Shown: positions 9,955-18,080 of the stretch, in pieces
Layout: each line of letters opens with the position of its first letter
Numbering within the stretch: position 1 is the stretch's first letter
Assembly (NCBI RefSeq): GCF_004336745.1
Contig: NZ_SJXD01000026.1
Location: forward strand, 186,001-250,000
Source of the DNA: Roseococcus sp. SYP-B2431
Lineage (GTDB): Bacteria; Pseudomonadota; Alphaproteobacteria; Acetobacterales; Acetobacteraceae
Reading direction: 5' to 3'
Length of the DNA stretch: 64,000 nucleotides
Made by a program: the position numbers and the translations under genes
Notes under the pieces: generated by a model
What the model saw: the letters and a program-made list of their open reading frames with translations, nothing else
Told to the model about the DNA's origin: nothing
Databases searched by the model: none

Positions 9955-11132
9955 TGGCCGTCTCGCGCAACGACACCTCGCTCCTCGGCCGCTGGTGGTG
10001 GAGCGTGGACCGCTGGACGCTCGCCGCCCTGCTTTCGCTCGTGGCGATCGGCTACGTGATGATGCTCTCCGCCTCGCCGGCCGTCGCCGAGCGCATCGGC
10101 GCCTCCTCGCGCCACATGTTCCTCGCGCGCCAGGTCTTCTACTCGGCGATCGCGGTGGCGGTGATGGTCGCCTGCTCGCTCTGCACGCCGCGCTGGGTGC
10201 TGCGGCTGGCGCTGCTGGGCTCGCTCGGCGCGCTGGCGCTGACGGCGGCGACGCTGGTGGTCGGCGTCGAGATCAAGGGCGCGCGCCGCTGGCTGCCCAT
10301 CCCGGGGCTCTCGCTGCAGCCCTCGGAATTCCTCAAGCCCTGCCTCGCGGTGGCCTGCGGCTGGCTGATCGCCGAGGGCAAGCGCTCGCGCCGGTTTCCC
10401 GGCCTCACCATCTCGTTCTGCCTGATCGGCATCGTGGCCGTGCTGCTCAAGCAGCAGCCCGACATCGGCATGCTGGCCGTCATCGTGATGGTCTTCCTGG
10501 CCCAAGTCTTCGTCTCCGGGATCAACCTCTTCTGGGTGGCGATGGGCGGCGCGAGCGTCGTGGGCATGGGCATCCTCGCCTATATGCTGCACGGGCACGT
10601 GCGCAGCCGCGTGCAGCGCTTCCTCGACCCCGAGGCGGGCGACAACTTCCAGATCCGCATGTCGCTGGAGGCCTTCGGCAATGGCGGGCTGCTGGGCCGC
10701 GGCCCCGGCGAGGGCCGCGTGAAGGACGTGCTGCCCGACGCCCATGCCGACTTCGTCTTCCCGGTGGTGGGCGAGGAGTTCGGCCTGGTCGTCTGCCTCG
10801 TCATCCTCGCGATCTTCGCCTTCGTGGTGATCAGCGGCCTCGTGCGCCTGCGCCACGAGCGCGATCCTTACGTGACGCTCGCCGCCACGGGCCTGCTCAC
10901 GCAGTTCGGCCTGCAGGCCTTCATCAACATGGGCAGCTCGCTGCACCTCATCCCGACCAAGGGCATGACGCTTCCCTTCGTGAGCTACGGCGGCTCCTCG
11001 GTCATCGCGCTCGCCATCGGCATGGGCTTCCTGCTGGCGCTGACGCGCCGCCGCACGGCGCGCACCGAGGATACCCAGCCGTTTCTCCCCTCGGGCCTGC
11101 CGGCAGGCGGCCGCCAGCCGGTCATGACATGA
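9954..11132 (+). CDS. ftsW: Lipid II polymerase (SEDS glycosyltransferase) FtsW
   Basis: 392-residue SEDS-family integral membrane protein with about ten membrane segments, the septal glycan polymerase that partners FtsI. Recognisable family features are GARRW near residue 109, the QPSEFLKPC segment, the PDIGM loop and the C-terminal GMTLPFVSYGGSS signature. It sits directly upstream of murG, whose product makes its lipid II substrate. The start overlaps the murD stop by one base, and its stop overlaps murG as ATGA. Confidence 0.95.
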   Translation: MAVSRNDTSLLGRWWWSVDRWTLAALLSLVAIGYVMMLSASPAVAERIGASSRHMFLARQVFYSAIAVAVMVACSLCTPRWVLRLALLGSLGALALTAATLVVGVEIKGARRWLPIPGLSLQPSEFLKPCLAVACGWLIAEGKRSRRFPGLTISFCLIGIVAVLLKQQPDIGMLAVIVMVFLAQVFVSGINLFWVAMGGASVVGMGILAYMLHGHVRSRVQRFLDPEAGDNFQIRMSLEAFGNGGLLGRGPGEGRVKDVLPDAHADFVFPVVGEEFGLVVCLVILAIFAFVVISGLVRLRHERDPYVTLAATGLLTQFGLQAFINMGSSLHLIPTKGMTLPFVSYGGSSVIALAIGMGFLLALTRRRTARTEDTQPFLPSGLPAGGRQPVMT

Positions 11133-12274
11133 GAGGTCCCTCGGTGCGCCCCATCGCCATCGCGGCCGGCGGCACGGGCGGGCATCTCTTCCCGGCCGAG
11201 GCCCTGGCGGCCGAGCTCACCGCCCGCGGGGAGCGGATCGTGCTCTTCACCGATTCGCGCTCGGCCGCCTTCGACAGCCCGGCCTTCGCCAATGCCGAGC
11301 GCTTCGTCCTCAGCGGCGAGGGCATCGCCGGGCGCAGCCCGCTGCGCGCGGCCAGGGGCGCGATGAAGCTCGCGGCCGGCACGGTCACGGCGCGGCGGCT
11401 GCTACGGCGGCTGGACGCGGCGGCCGTGGTGGGCTTCGGCGGCTATCCCGCGATCCCGCCCGCCTTGGCCGCGCTCAGCCTCGGTGCCCGACGCCCGGCC
11501 CTGATCCTGCACGAGCAGAATGCCGTGCTCGGCCGCGCCAACCGCGCCCTGGCGCCGCGCGCCGACCTGCTGGCCCTGGCCTATGCCGACACCACGCGCG
11601 TGCCGAAGGCCGCCAAGGCGCAGGTGGTCGGCAATCCCGTCCGCCCGGCGCTCGCCGCCCTGGCCGGCGCCGGCTATCCCTCGCCCGAGGGCGCGCTGCG
11701 GCTGCTGGTGACCGGCGGCTCGCTCGGCGCCCGGGTCTTCGCCGACCTCGTGCCGCCCGCCATCGCCGCCCTGCCCGACGCGATCCGCGCCCGCCTCGTG
11801 GTCGCGCAGCAATGCCGCGTGGAGGACCTTGAGCGCGTCCGCGCCGCCTATGCCGGCACGGGCATCCCGGTCCAGCTCTCGCCCTTCTTCCCCGACATCG
11901 CGGGGCGGCTGGCGAATGCGCATCTGGTCATCGCCCGATCCGGCGCCTCGACGGTGGCCGAGCTGGCCTGCGCCGGCCGGCCCTCCCTCCTGCTGCCCCT
12001 GCCCTCGGCCATCGACAACCACCAGTTCGCCAATGCACGCGCCCTCGCGGAGGCCGGAGCGGCCCTGATTCTCCCCCAGGCCAGCACCACGCCGGTGCGA
12101 CTCGCTGAATTGCTGGCGGAATTCCTGGGCTCGCCGGAAAGGCTTGCCGAAGCGGCCCGGGCTGCGGCATCCCTGGCCCGCCCCCAGGCCGCGCGCGACC
12201 TGGCCGACCTCGTCCTCGCCCTCGCCAACCCCGCCGACCGGATTGGTGCCAACCTGCTTCAGGAACCTCGCTGA
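11129..12274 (+). CDS. murG: Lipid II synthase MurG (UDP-GlcNAc transferase)
   Basis: 381 residues. Peripheral membrane glycosyltransferase (GT28/GT-B fold) converting lipid I to lipid II. The N-terminal glycine-rich loop GGTGGH is at residues 14-19; LHEQNAVLGRANR and the C-terminal ARSGASTVAELACAGRPS donor-site block follow. The start at 11129 overlaps the ftsW stop by ATGA; the frame remains open far upstream only as a shadow of ftsW and murD. The stop TGA at 12272-12274 overlaps not murC itself but the first of the repeated murC-like starts. Confidence 0.96.
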   Translation: MRGPSVRPIAIAAGGTGGHLFPAEALAAELTARGERIVLFTDSRSAAFDSPAFANAERFVLSGEGIAGRSPLRAARGAMKLAAGTVTARRLLRRLDAAAVVGFGGYPAIPPALAALSLGARRPALILHEQNAVLGRANRALAPRADLLALAYADTTRVPKAAKAQVVGNPVRPALAALAGAGYPSPEGALRLLVTGGSLGARVFADLVPPAIAALPDAIRARLVVAQQCRVEDLERVRAAYAGTGIPVQLSPFFPDIAGRLANAHLVIARSGASTVAELACAGRPSLLLPLPSAIDNHQFANARALAEAGAALILPQASTTPVRLAELLAEFLGSPERLAEAARAAASLARPQAARDLADLVLALANPADRIGANLLQEPR

Positions 12275-12357
12275 TGCGCGCGCTGCCTCTCTCCATCGGG
12301 ACGATCCATTTCGTCGGCATCGCCTGCCGCAGAGCGGCGAAAGGAAACGGCCGCTGA
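12274..12357 (+). CDS. 27-codon leader ORF 1 (murC N-terminus plus a novel tail)
   Basis: Encodes 27 residues: the first 16 equal MurC residues 1-16 ([16 protein letters not shown]), then an 11-residue basic tail [11 protein letters not shown]. It starts within the murG stop (TGATG) and its own stop overlaps the start of the next copy as TGATG, so ribosomes leaving murG could reinitiate here. It has no glycine-rich nucleotide loop and cannot be an active ligase fragment. Whether it is translated as a functional peptide or only as a relay to murC cannot be told from sequence. Confidence 0.5.
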   Translation: MRALPLSIGTIHFVGIACRRAAKGNGR

Positions 12358-12440
12358 TGCGCGCTCTCCCTCTCTCCATCGGGACGATCCACTTCGTCGG
12401 CATCGCCTGCCGCGGAGCGGCGAAAGGAAACGGCCGCTGA
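12357..12440 (+). CDS. 27-codon leader ORF 2 (second murC-head copy)
   Basis: Second copy of the leader ORF, 26 of 27 residues identical to the first; the only amino-acid change is R to G in the tail ([11 protein letters not shown]). It is preceded by AAAGGA from the tail of copy 1. Its TGA at 12438-12440 overlaps the ATG of the genuine murC, so murC translation is probably coupled to it. The 83-bp unit length puts each copy in a different frame, so the copies cannot be read as one fused protein. Confidence 0.5.
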   Translation: MRALPLSIGTIHFVGIACRGAAKGNGR

Positions 12441-13894
12441 TGCGCGCTCTCCCTCTCTCCATCGGGACGATCCATTTCGTCGGCATCGGCGGCATCGGCA
12501 TGTCCGGGATCGCCGAGGTGCTCCACAACCTGGGCTATTCGGTCCAGGGCAGCGATCTCTCGGAAAGCGCCAACGTCGCCCGGCTGCGGGAGGCGGGAAT
12601 CCGGGTCACCGTCGGCCATGCGGCGGAAAACCTGGGCATGGCGCAGGTCGTGGTCGTCAGCACCGCGGTGAAGAAGGACAATCCCGAGGTCCAGGCCGCC
12701 CGTGCGCGCCTGCTCCCCGTCGTGCGCCGCGCCGAGATGCTGGCCGAGCTGATGCGCCTGAAATGGGGCATCGCCGTCGGCGGCACCCATGGCAAGACCA
12801 CCACCACCAGCCTCATCGCCTGCGTGCTGGAGCAGGCCAAGCTCGACCCCACCGTCATCAACGGCGGCATCATCAATGCCTATGGCACCAACACGCGCAT
12901 GGGCACGGGCGAGTGGATGGTCGTCGAGGCCGACGAGAGCGACGGCAGCTTCCTGCGCCTGCCCGCCACGGTCGCCGTCGTCACCAACATGGATCCGGAG
13001 CACCTCGACCACTGGGGCACCGAGGAGGCCATGAAGGAAGGCTACGCCCAGTTCGTCGGCAATATTCCCTTCTACGGCTTCGCCGTCCTCTGCGCCGATC
13101 ATCCGGGCGTGCAGGCCATGATTCCGAAGCTGGACCGCCGCCTCGTCACCTACGGCTTCTCGCCGCAGGCCGACGTGCGCGCCGAGAAGCTCCTCACCAA
13201 CCGCATGGGCGCGAGCTTCGAGGTGACGGTGCAGGACCGCACCACGGGGCGCGCCCGCACGCTGCAGCCTTTCCGCCTCCCCATGCTCGGCCAGCACAAT
13301 GTGCAGAACGCGCTGGCCGCCATCGCCGTCGGCGTCGAGATGGACGTGCCCGAGGATGTGATCCGCGCCGCGCTGGCCGGCTTCAAGGGCGTGAAGCGCC
13401 GCTTCACCCGGGTCGGCGAGACCGGGGGCGTCACCGTCATCGACGATTACGGCCACCACCCGGTGGAGATCGCGGCCGTGCTGAAGGCCGCCCGCCAGGC
13501 CGGCGCGCGCGACGTGATCGCGGTGGTGCAGCCGCATCGCTATTCGCGCCTCAGCCAGCTCTTCGCCGAGTTCTGCACCTGCATGAACGACGCCGGCACG
13601 GTGATCGTGGCCGATGTCTATGCCGCCGGCGAGGCGCCGATCGAGGGCATGGACAAGGACGGGCTGGTGGAGGGCCTGCGCGCGCGCGGCCATCGCAGCG
13701 TCGTGCCGCTGCCCGAGCCTTCCAGCCTGCCCGAGATGATCAACGCCATGGCCAAGCCCGGCGACTATGTGATCTGCCTCGGCGCCGGCAATATCACGAG
13801 CTGGGCGCATGCGCTGCCGGAGCAGCTGGCCGCGCTCCAGGCGCAGGGCGGCGGGCATGCCGGCGCGCGCGTGACGCCGCTGCGACGCGCATGA
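12440..13894 (+). CDS. murC: UDP-N-acetylmuramate:L-alanine ligase MurC
   Basis: 484 residues. First Mur ligase, adding L-Ala to UDP-MurNAc. The start at 12440 is the third of three repeated ATGs and the only one that continues into the Rossmann loop GIGGIGMSG (residues 15-23). The ATP P-loop GTHGKTTT is at 115-122, followed by [11 protein letters not shown] and the C-terminal [10 protein letters not shown] block. Shine-Dalgarno AAAGGA is supplied by the tail of the preceding repeat. The stop overlaps murB by ATGA. Full length with intact motifs, so the upstream duplications did not break it. Confidence 0.96.
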   Translation: MRALPLSIGTIHFVGIGGIGMSGIAEVLHNLGYSVQGSDLSESANVARLREAGIRVTVGHAAENLGMAQVVVVSTAVKKDNPEVQAARARLLPVVRRAEMLAELMRLKWGIAVGGTHGKTTTTSLIACVLEQAKLDPTVINGGIINAYGTNTRMGTGEWMVVEADESDGSFLRLPATVAVVTNMDPEHLDHWGTEEAMKEGYAQFVGNIPFYGFAVLCADHPGVQAMIPKLDRRLVTYGFSPQADVRAEKLLTNRMGASFEVTVQDRTTGRARTLQPFRLPMLGQHNVQNALAAIAVGVEMDVPEDVIRAALAGFKGVKRRFTRVGETGGVTVIDDYGHHPVEIAAVLKAARQAGARDVIAVVQPHRYSRLSQLFAEFCTCMNDAGTVIVADVYAAGEAPIEGMDKDGLVEGLRARGHRSVVPLPEPSSLPEMINAMAKPGDYVICLGAGNITSWAHALPEQLAALQAQGGGHAGARVTPLRRA

Positions 13895-14799
13895 GCATGC
13901 GCGACGCCACCCCGCATCGCATGCCCGCCATCCGCGGACGCGTGGAGGCGGGCGCGAGCCTCGCGCCCTTCACCTGGTTCCGCGTGGGCGGGCCGGCGGC
14001 GTGGCTCGCGCGCCCGGCCGATGCCGAGGATCTGCTCGCCTTGCTCGCCGCCCTCGATCCGGCGACGCCGCTGACGGTGCTGGGCGCGGCCTCCAACCTC
14101 ATCATCCGCGACGGCGGGCTGCCGGGCGTGACCCTGCGCCTGCCCGCGCGCGGCTTCGGCAGCGTGAGCATCGAGGCGGATGGCGTGGTCGCCGGCGCCG
14201 CGGCGCTGGACGCCACCGTCGCCGAGCACGCGGCGGCCGCCGGCCTCGCCGGGCTGGAATTCCTCTCCGGCATCCCCGGCAGCCTCGGCGGCGCCGTCGC
14301 CATGAATGCAGGCGCCTATGGGCGCGAGATCGTCGACGTCCTGGACTGGGCCGAGATCGCGACGCCCGCCGACCTCGTCCGCCTCGACGCGGCAGGGCTG
14401 CGGCTCGCCTATCGCCATGCCGAACTGCCGGCGCGCGGCGTCGTCACCCGCGCCCGCCTGCGCGCCGCGCCGGGCGATGCCGCGGCCATCGCCGGCCGGA
14501 TGGCCGAGATCAGGGCTTCGCGCGAGGCCACCCAGCCCGTCCGCGCCCGCACCGGCGGCAGCACCTTCCGCAATCCGCCGGGCCAAAAGGCCTGGGCGCT
14601 GATCGACGCCGCCGGCTGTCGCGGCCTGCGACTCGGCGGGGCGCAGGTCAGCGAGAAGCACACCAACTTCCTGCTCAACGCCGGCGGCGCCACGGCCGCC
14701 GATCTCGAATCCCTGGGCGAGCAGGTCCGCGCCCGCGTGCTGGAGCATTCGGGCATCGACCTGCACTGGGAAATCAAGCGCATCGGAGTTCCGGCATGA
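13891..14799 (+). CDS. murB: UDP-N-acetylenolpyruvoylglucosamine reductase MurB
   Basis: 302 residues. FAD-dependent NADPH reductase that forms UDP-MurNAc, the MurC substrate. Visible family features: [11 protein letters not shown] near the N-terminus, the FAD-binding [33 protein letters not shown], and the active-site serine in GGSTFRNP. The length and the compact C-terminus suggest the shorter MurB class typical of alphaproteobacteria. The start at 13891 (ATGA with murC) is preferred over the ATG at 13900 two codons later because of the overlap pattern. The end overlaps ddl by ATGA. Confidence 0.95.
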   Translation: MSMRDATPHRMPAIRGRVEAGASLAPFTWFRVGGPAAWLARPADAEDLLALLAALDPATPLTVLGAASNLIIRDGGLPGVTLRLPARGFGSVSIEADGVVAGAAALDATVAEHAAAAGLAGLEFLSGIPGSLGGAVAMNAGAYGREIVDVLDWAEIATPADLVRLDAAGLRLAYRHAELPARGVVTRARLRAAPGDAAAIAGRMAEIRASREATQPVRARTGGSTFRNPPGQKAWALIDAAGCRGLRLGGAQVSEKHTNFLLNAGGATAADLESLGEQVRARVLEHSGIDLHWEIKRIGVPA

Positions 14800-15755
14800 A
14801 CGCGTTCACCCCGAACAGCCGCGATCCGAAGGACACGCACGTGGCCGTGCTGCATGGCGGCATCTCGGCCGAGCGCGAGGTCAGCCTCGCCAGCGGCGTC
14901 CAGGTGATCGAGGCCCTGCGCCAGTTCGGCTACCAGGTCACGGCGATCGACGTGAGCGCCGACCTCGCCGCGACGATCGGCGCGCTCCGGGCCGCCGCGC
15001 CCGACGTGGTGTTCAACGCCCTGCACGGCCGCTTCGGCGAGGATGGCTGCATCCAGGGCGTGCTCGACTGGATGGGCCTGCCCTATACACATTCGGGCGT
15101 CCGCGCCTCGGCGCTCGCGATGGACAAGGTGGCCGCGAAGGCCGTCTTCCGCGCCGCCGGCCTGCCGGTGACGCCGCACAAGGTCGTCGAGATGGAGGAG
15201 CTGGAGGCCGAGGATCCCATGCCCCGCCCCTTCGTCGTGAAGCCCATCAACGAGGGCTCGTCGGTCGGCGTCCACATCCTGCGCTCAGGCGACAACCGCC
15301 GCGCCGAGATCGCCCGCAGCTGGCGCTTCGGCCACCAGGCGCTGGTCGAGGAATTCATCCCCGGCCGCGAGATCACGGTGGGCGTGATGGGCGACCGCGC
15401 GCTCGCCGTCACCGACATCCTGGCCGATGCCGGCGAGTTCTACGACTACGAGTCCAAATACGCCGAGGGCGGCTCGCGCCACGTCGTCCCGGCCGCCATC
15501 GATCCGGGCGTCTACCGGAAGGCCATGGAGGTCGCCGTCGCCGCGCATCAGGCGCTCGGCTGCCGCGGCGCCACGCGCTCCGACTTCCGCTACGACGACA
15601 CCGGGGGGGAGCCCGGCCGCCTCATCCTGCTCGAGGTGAACACCCAGCCCGGCCTGACGCCGACCTCGCTGCTGCCCGAGCAGGCCGCGCATCAGGGCAT
15701 CGGCTTCCCCGCGCTCTGCGCCTGGATGGTGGAGCAGGCCGCTCATGGCCCCTAA
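14796..15755 (+). CDS. ddl: D-alanine:D-alanine ligase
   Basis: 319 residues, DdlB-like ATP-grasp ligase making the D-Ala-D-Ala used by MurF. Key blocks are VAVLHGGISAEREVSL, ALHGRFGEDGCIQG, the ATP-binding FVVKPINEGSSVGVHI and the metal/ATP segment LLEVNTQPGLTP. The start at 14796 overlaps the murB stop. Its last 11 nt overlap ftsQ. Position between murB and ftsQ is the common dcw order. Confidence 0.96.
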   Translation: MNAFTPNSRDPKDTHVAVLHGGISAEREVSLASGVQVIEALRQFGYQVTAIDVSADLAATIGALRAAAPDVVFNALHGRFGEDGCIQGVLDWMGLPYTHSGVRASALAMDKVAAKAVFRAAGLPVTPHKVVEMEELEAEDPMPRPFVVKPINEGSSVGVHILRSGDNRRAEIARSWRFGHQALVEEFIPGREITVGVMGDRALAVTDILADAGEFYDYESKYAEGGSRHVVPAAIDPGVYRKAMEVAVAAHQALGCRGATRSDFRYDDTGGEPGRLILLEVNTQPGLTPTSLLPEQAAHQGIGFPALCAWMVEQAAHGP

Positions 15756-16644
15756 AGCCCTGAGGGGAGAGCCGGCCCGCACCCGCAACGCCGCCAAGCC
15801 GCCGAAGCGGCCCTCGGCGACGCGCCTCTGGTTCAAGCGCTGGCGCAACGCGCTGCGCGGCGTGGGCCTCGCCTCCGTGGCCCTGGTCGCGGTCGGCGCG
15901 CTCGCCATCGGCGTGGTCGCGCTCGACCCCGCCGCGCGGCTGCGCGACACGGCCGCGAGCCTGGCCGAGCTCGGCCGCGGCCCTGGCCTGTCGATCCAGG
16001 AGATCCGCATCGAAGGCCGCGAATTCTCGCCCCGCGAGGCCCTGCAGACCGCCATCGCCACCACCCCCGGCGAGGCCATGCTCGACTTCGACCCCGCCGC
16101 CGCCAAGGAGCGGCTGGAGCGCATCGCCTGGGTCGAGCACGCCCATGTCGAGCGCCGGCTTCCCGGCACCATCCTCATCCGCCTGGTCGAGCGCCGCGCC
16201 TTTGCCGTCTGGCAGCGCGACGGCCGCTTCGCCGTGATCGACCGCGAGGGCCGCATCATGGCGACCGACCGGCTCCAGGCCTTCGGGCCGCTGCCCCTGG
16301 TCGTCGGCACCGGCGCGGAGCGCGCGGCGGCGCCCATGATCGACCTGCTGCGCAGTTCCCCCGAGATCGCCGACCGCGTGCAGGCCATCGTGCGCGTCTC
16401 CGAGCGGCGCTGGAACCTGCGGCTGCAGAACGGCGCCGACGTGATGCTGCCCGAGGGCCATGAGGAGGCGGCGATCACCCGCCTCGCCGAGCTCCAGGCG
16501 CGCGAGAAGCTGCTGGACCGCCCCCTCGCCGCCGTGGACATGCGCCTGCCCGACCGCCTCGTGGTCCGCATGCAGCCGGGCGCGCCCGCCACGCCGGCGA
16601 CCGCCAACCCCTCCTCCCCCTCTGCCCGGAGCCAGCGCGGATGA
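15745..16644 (+). CDS. ftsQ: Cell division protein FtsQ
   Basis: 299 residues. Bitopic inner-membrane divisome protein that binds FtsL-FtsB. It has a basic cytoplasmic N-terminus (about 35 residues), one membrane segment at about residues 39-61, then a POTRA domain (IQEIRIEGREF...) and the beta domain ending near RLPDRLVVRMQPG. The start at 15745 lies 11 nt inside ddl and is the first in-frame ATG with a sensible N-terminus. The last ~20 residues are a Pro/Ala/Ser tail. Overlaps ftsA by ATGA. Sequence is divergent, as usual for FtsQ, but domain order and synteny are clear. Confidence 0.93.
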   Translation: MAPKALRGEPARTRNAAKPPKRPSATRLWFKRWRNALRGVGLASVALVAVGALAIGVVALDPAARLRDTAASLAELGRGPGLSIQEIRIEGREFSPREALQTAIATTPGEAMLDFDPAAAKERLERIAWVEHAHVERRLPGTILIRLVERRAFAVWQRDGRFAVIDREGRIMATDRLQAFGPLPLVVGTGAERAAAPMIDLLRSSPEIADRVQAIVRVSERRWNLRLQNGADVMLPEGHEEAAITRLAELQAREKLLDRPLAAVDMRLPDRLVVRMQPGAPATPATANPSSPSARSQRG

Positions 16645-17948
16645 ACGAGCTCGTTCGCTACACCCCGCCGCAGGCGGATGTGCCCAGCCGCGGCATCCGC
16701 CTCGGCAAGGCCCGCTCCGGCGCCTTCGGCGTGCTGGATATCGGCTCGACCAAGATCGTCTGCCTGATCGCCCGCATCGAGAGCGACGGCACGCCGCGCG
16801 CGCTGGGCTTCGGCTGGCAGAAGTCGCGCGGGGTGAAGGCCGGCTCCATCGTGGACATGGAGGAGGCCGAGCGCAGCATCCGCGCCGCCGTCGCCTCCGC
16901 CGAGGAGATGGCCGACACGCTGCTGAAGGGCGTGATCGTCAACCTGTCCTGCGGCCAGCCGGAGAGCCGGACGCACAATATCCTCTGGCAGGTCGCCGGC
17001 CGCCCCGTCACCGAGGCGGACCTGCGCGGCATCATGACCGAGGGCGTGCGCCGCACCGAGGCCGAGGGGCGCGAGGCCGTGCACTCCTTCCCGCTCGGCT
17101 TCCAGGTGGATGCGACGGGCGGCGTGGACGATCCGCGCAACATGGTCTGCGACACGCTGAGCGCGCGCCTGCACGTGCTGGACGCTGCCAGCCATGCGCT
17201 GTTCAACCTCGGCCAGTGCCTGCACCGCTGCGAACTGGAGGCCGAGGAGATGGTCTCCTCCCCCTTCGCGGCCGGCCTCGCCACCCTGGTGGACGACGAG
17301 CGCGAGCTGGGCGCCGTGGTGGTGGACATGGGCGGCGGCACGACGAGCCTCGCCGCCTTTGCCGACGGGCGGCTGATGCACACGGCCCAGCTTCCGGTGG
17401 GCGGCTGGCAGGTGACCAACGACCTGGCCCGGGTGCTCTCCACCCCCATCACCCATGCCGAACGGCTGAAGACCATGCATGGCAGCGTGCTGGAATCCGC
17501 CGAGGACCGCGGCGAGATGCTGCCCGTGCCCCTGGTCGGCGAGGATGACGACCAGATCGCCCGCATCCCGCGCGAGATGATCGTGCGCATCATCCGCCCC
17601 CGGCTGGAGGAGAGCTTCGAGCTGCTGCGCGACCGGCTGGAGGGCAGCGGCCTGCCGGCCGAGATGCGCCGGCGCATCGTGCTGACCGGCGGCGCCTCGC
17701 AGCTCATCGGCGCGCGGGAGCTCGCCCAGCGCGTGCTGGGGCGCGAGACCACGATCCGCCTCGGCCGCCCCCGTCTGGTGCGGGGCCTGCCGGAGACCGC
17801 CTCGGGCCCGGGCTTCTCCGGCGCCATCGGCCTGCTGGCCTGGGCGGCGGGCGAAGGGCGCCCCTTCATGGACTTCGCCGCCGGCCCGCCGGTGGCGCAG
17901 GGCGGCTGGATCCGCCGCAGCTTCGCCTGGCTGCGGGAAAGAATCTGA
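16641..17948 (+). CDS. ftsA: Cell division protein FtsA
   Basis: 435 residues. Actin-like ATPase that tethers FtsZ to the membrane. Phosphate-1 loop VLDIGSTKIVC near residue 32, the phosphate-2 region VVVDMGGGTTSLA and the adenosine loop IVLTGGASQLIG are present. The C-terminal GGWIRRSFAWLRERI is the expected membrane-targeting amphipathic helix. It is the last gene of the continuously overlapping block; 132 nt separate it from ftsZ, which therefore has room for its own promoter. Confidence 0.96.
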   Translation: MNELVRYTPPQADVPSRGIRLGKARSGAFGVLDIGSTKIVCLIARIESDGTPRALGFGWQKSRGVKAGSIVDMEEAERSIRAAVASAEEMADTLLKGVIVNLSCGQPESRTHNILWQVAGRPVTEADLRGIMTEGVRRTEAEGREAVHSFPLGFQVDATGGVDDPRNMVCDTLSARLHVLDAASHALFNLGQCLHRCELEAEEMVSSPFAAGLATLVDDERELGAVVVDMGGGTTSLAAFADGRLMHTAQLPVGGWQVTNDLARVLSTPITHAERLKTMHGSVLESAEDRGEMLPVPLVGEDDDQIARIPREMIVRIIRPRLEESFELLRDRLEGSGLPAEMRRRIVLTGGASQLIGARELAQRVLGRETTIRLGRPRLVRGLPETASGPGFSGAIGLLAWAAGEGRPFMDFAAGPPVAQGGWIRRSFAWLRERI

Positions 17949-17997
17949 CGTCTTGGGACGGTTGCAGGCCGAAATGACGGTTTTTCGACGACAAGGC

Positions 17998-18006
17998 TGT
18001 GGATAA
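17998..18006 (-). promoter_or_regulatory. Perfect DnaA box upstream of ftsZ
   Basis: TGTGGATAA on the plus strand is TTATCCACA on the minus strand, the strict DnaA-box consensus. It lies 75 nt before the ftsZ start in the only sizeable gap of the dcw cluster. DnaA boxes near ftsQAZ are known in other bacteria; here a single box is seen, so the function is inferred. Confidence 0.5.
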
Positions 18007-18030
18007 CGGGGACGACGCCCCGCGCGTGCA

Positions 18031-18040
18031 GACTCGAATC
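18031..18040. promoter_or_regulatory. Two abutting GANTC (CcrM-type) sites in the ftsZ promoter
   Basis: GACTC (18031-18035) is followed immediately by GAATC (18036-18040), with a third GAATC at 17941-17945 across the end of ftsA. GANTC is methylated by CcrM in alphaproteobacteria, and ftsZ transcription in Caulobacter depends on CcrM/GcrA through promoter GANTC sites. The sites are seen directly; the regulation here is by analogy. Confidence 0.55.
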
Positions 18041-18080
18041 GCTTCCGGTGCTCTAAGCTGAGTTGAGGAGACCTCGCCAC

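Larger units (their letters stand above)
12274..12488 (+). repeat. Tandem 83-bp repeat that triplicates the murC start
   Basis: Copies start at 12274, 12357 and 12440, exactly 83 bp apart. Copies 1 and 2 are full length and differ at only four positions. Copy 3 keeps the first 49 nt and then continues as the real murC. Each unit is 49 nt of murC head plus a 34-nt tail that contains a short hairpin (GCCGC-AGA/GGA-GCGGC) and the Shine-Dalgarno-like AAAGGA, about 11 nt before the next ATG. The three differences within the head are all synonymous. The tail is not part of murC and its origin is not visible in the window, although its hairpin resembles the stem-loops of the dispersed element at 34.2, 49.6 and 51.2 kb. 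Confidence 0.9.

Noticed and set aside
12274-12439. Using 12274 or 12357 as the murC start
   Set aside because: Both frames stop after 27 codons, and 83-bp spacing puts them out of frame with the MurC body; only 12440 reads into it.
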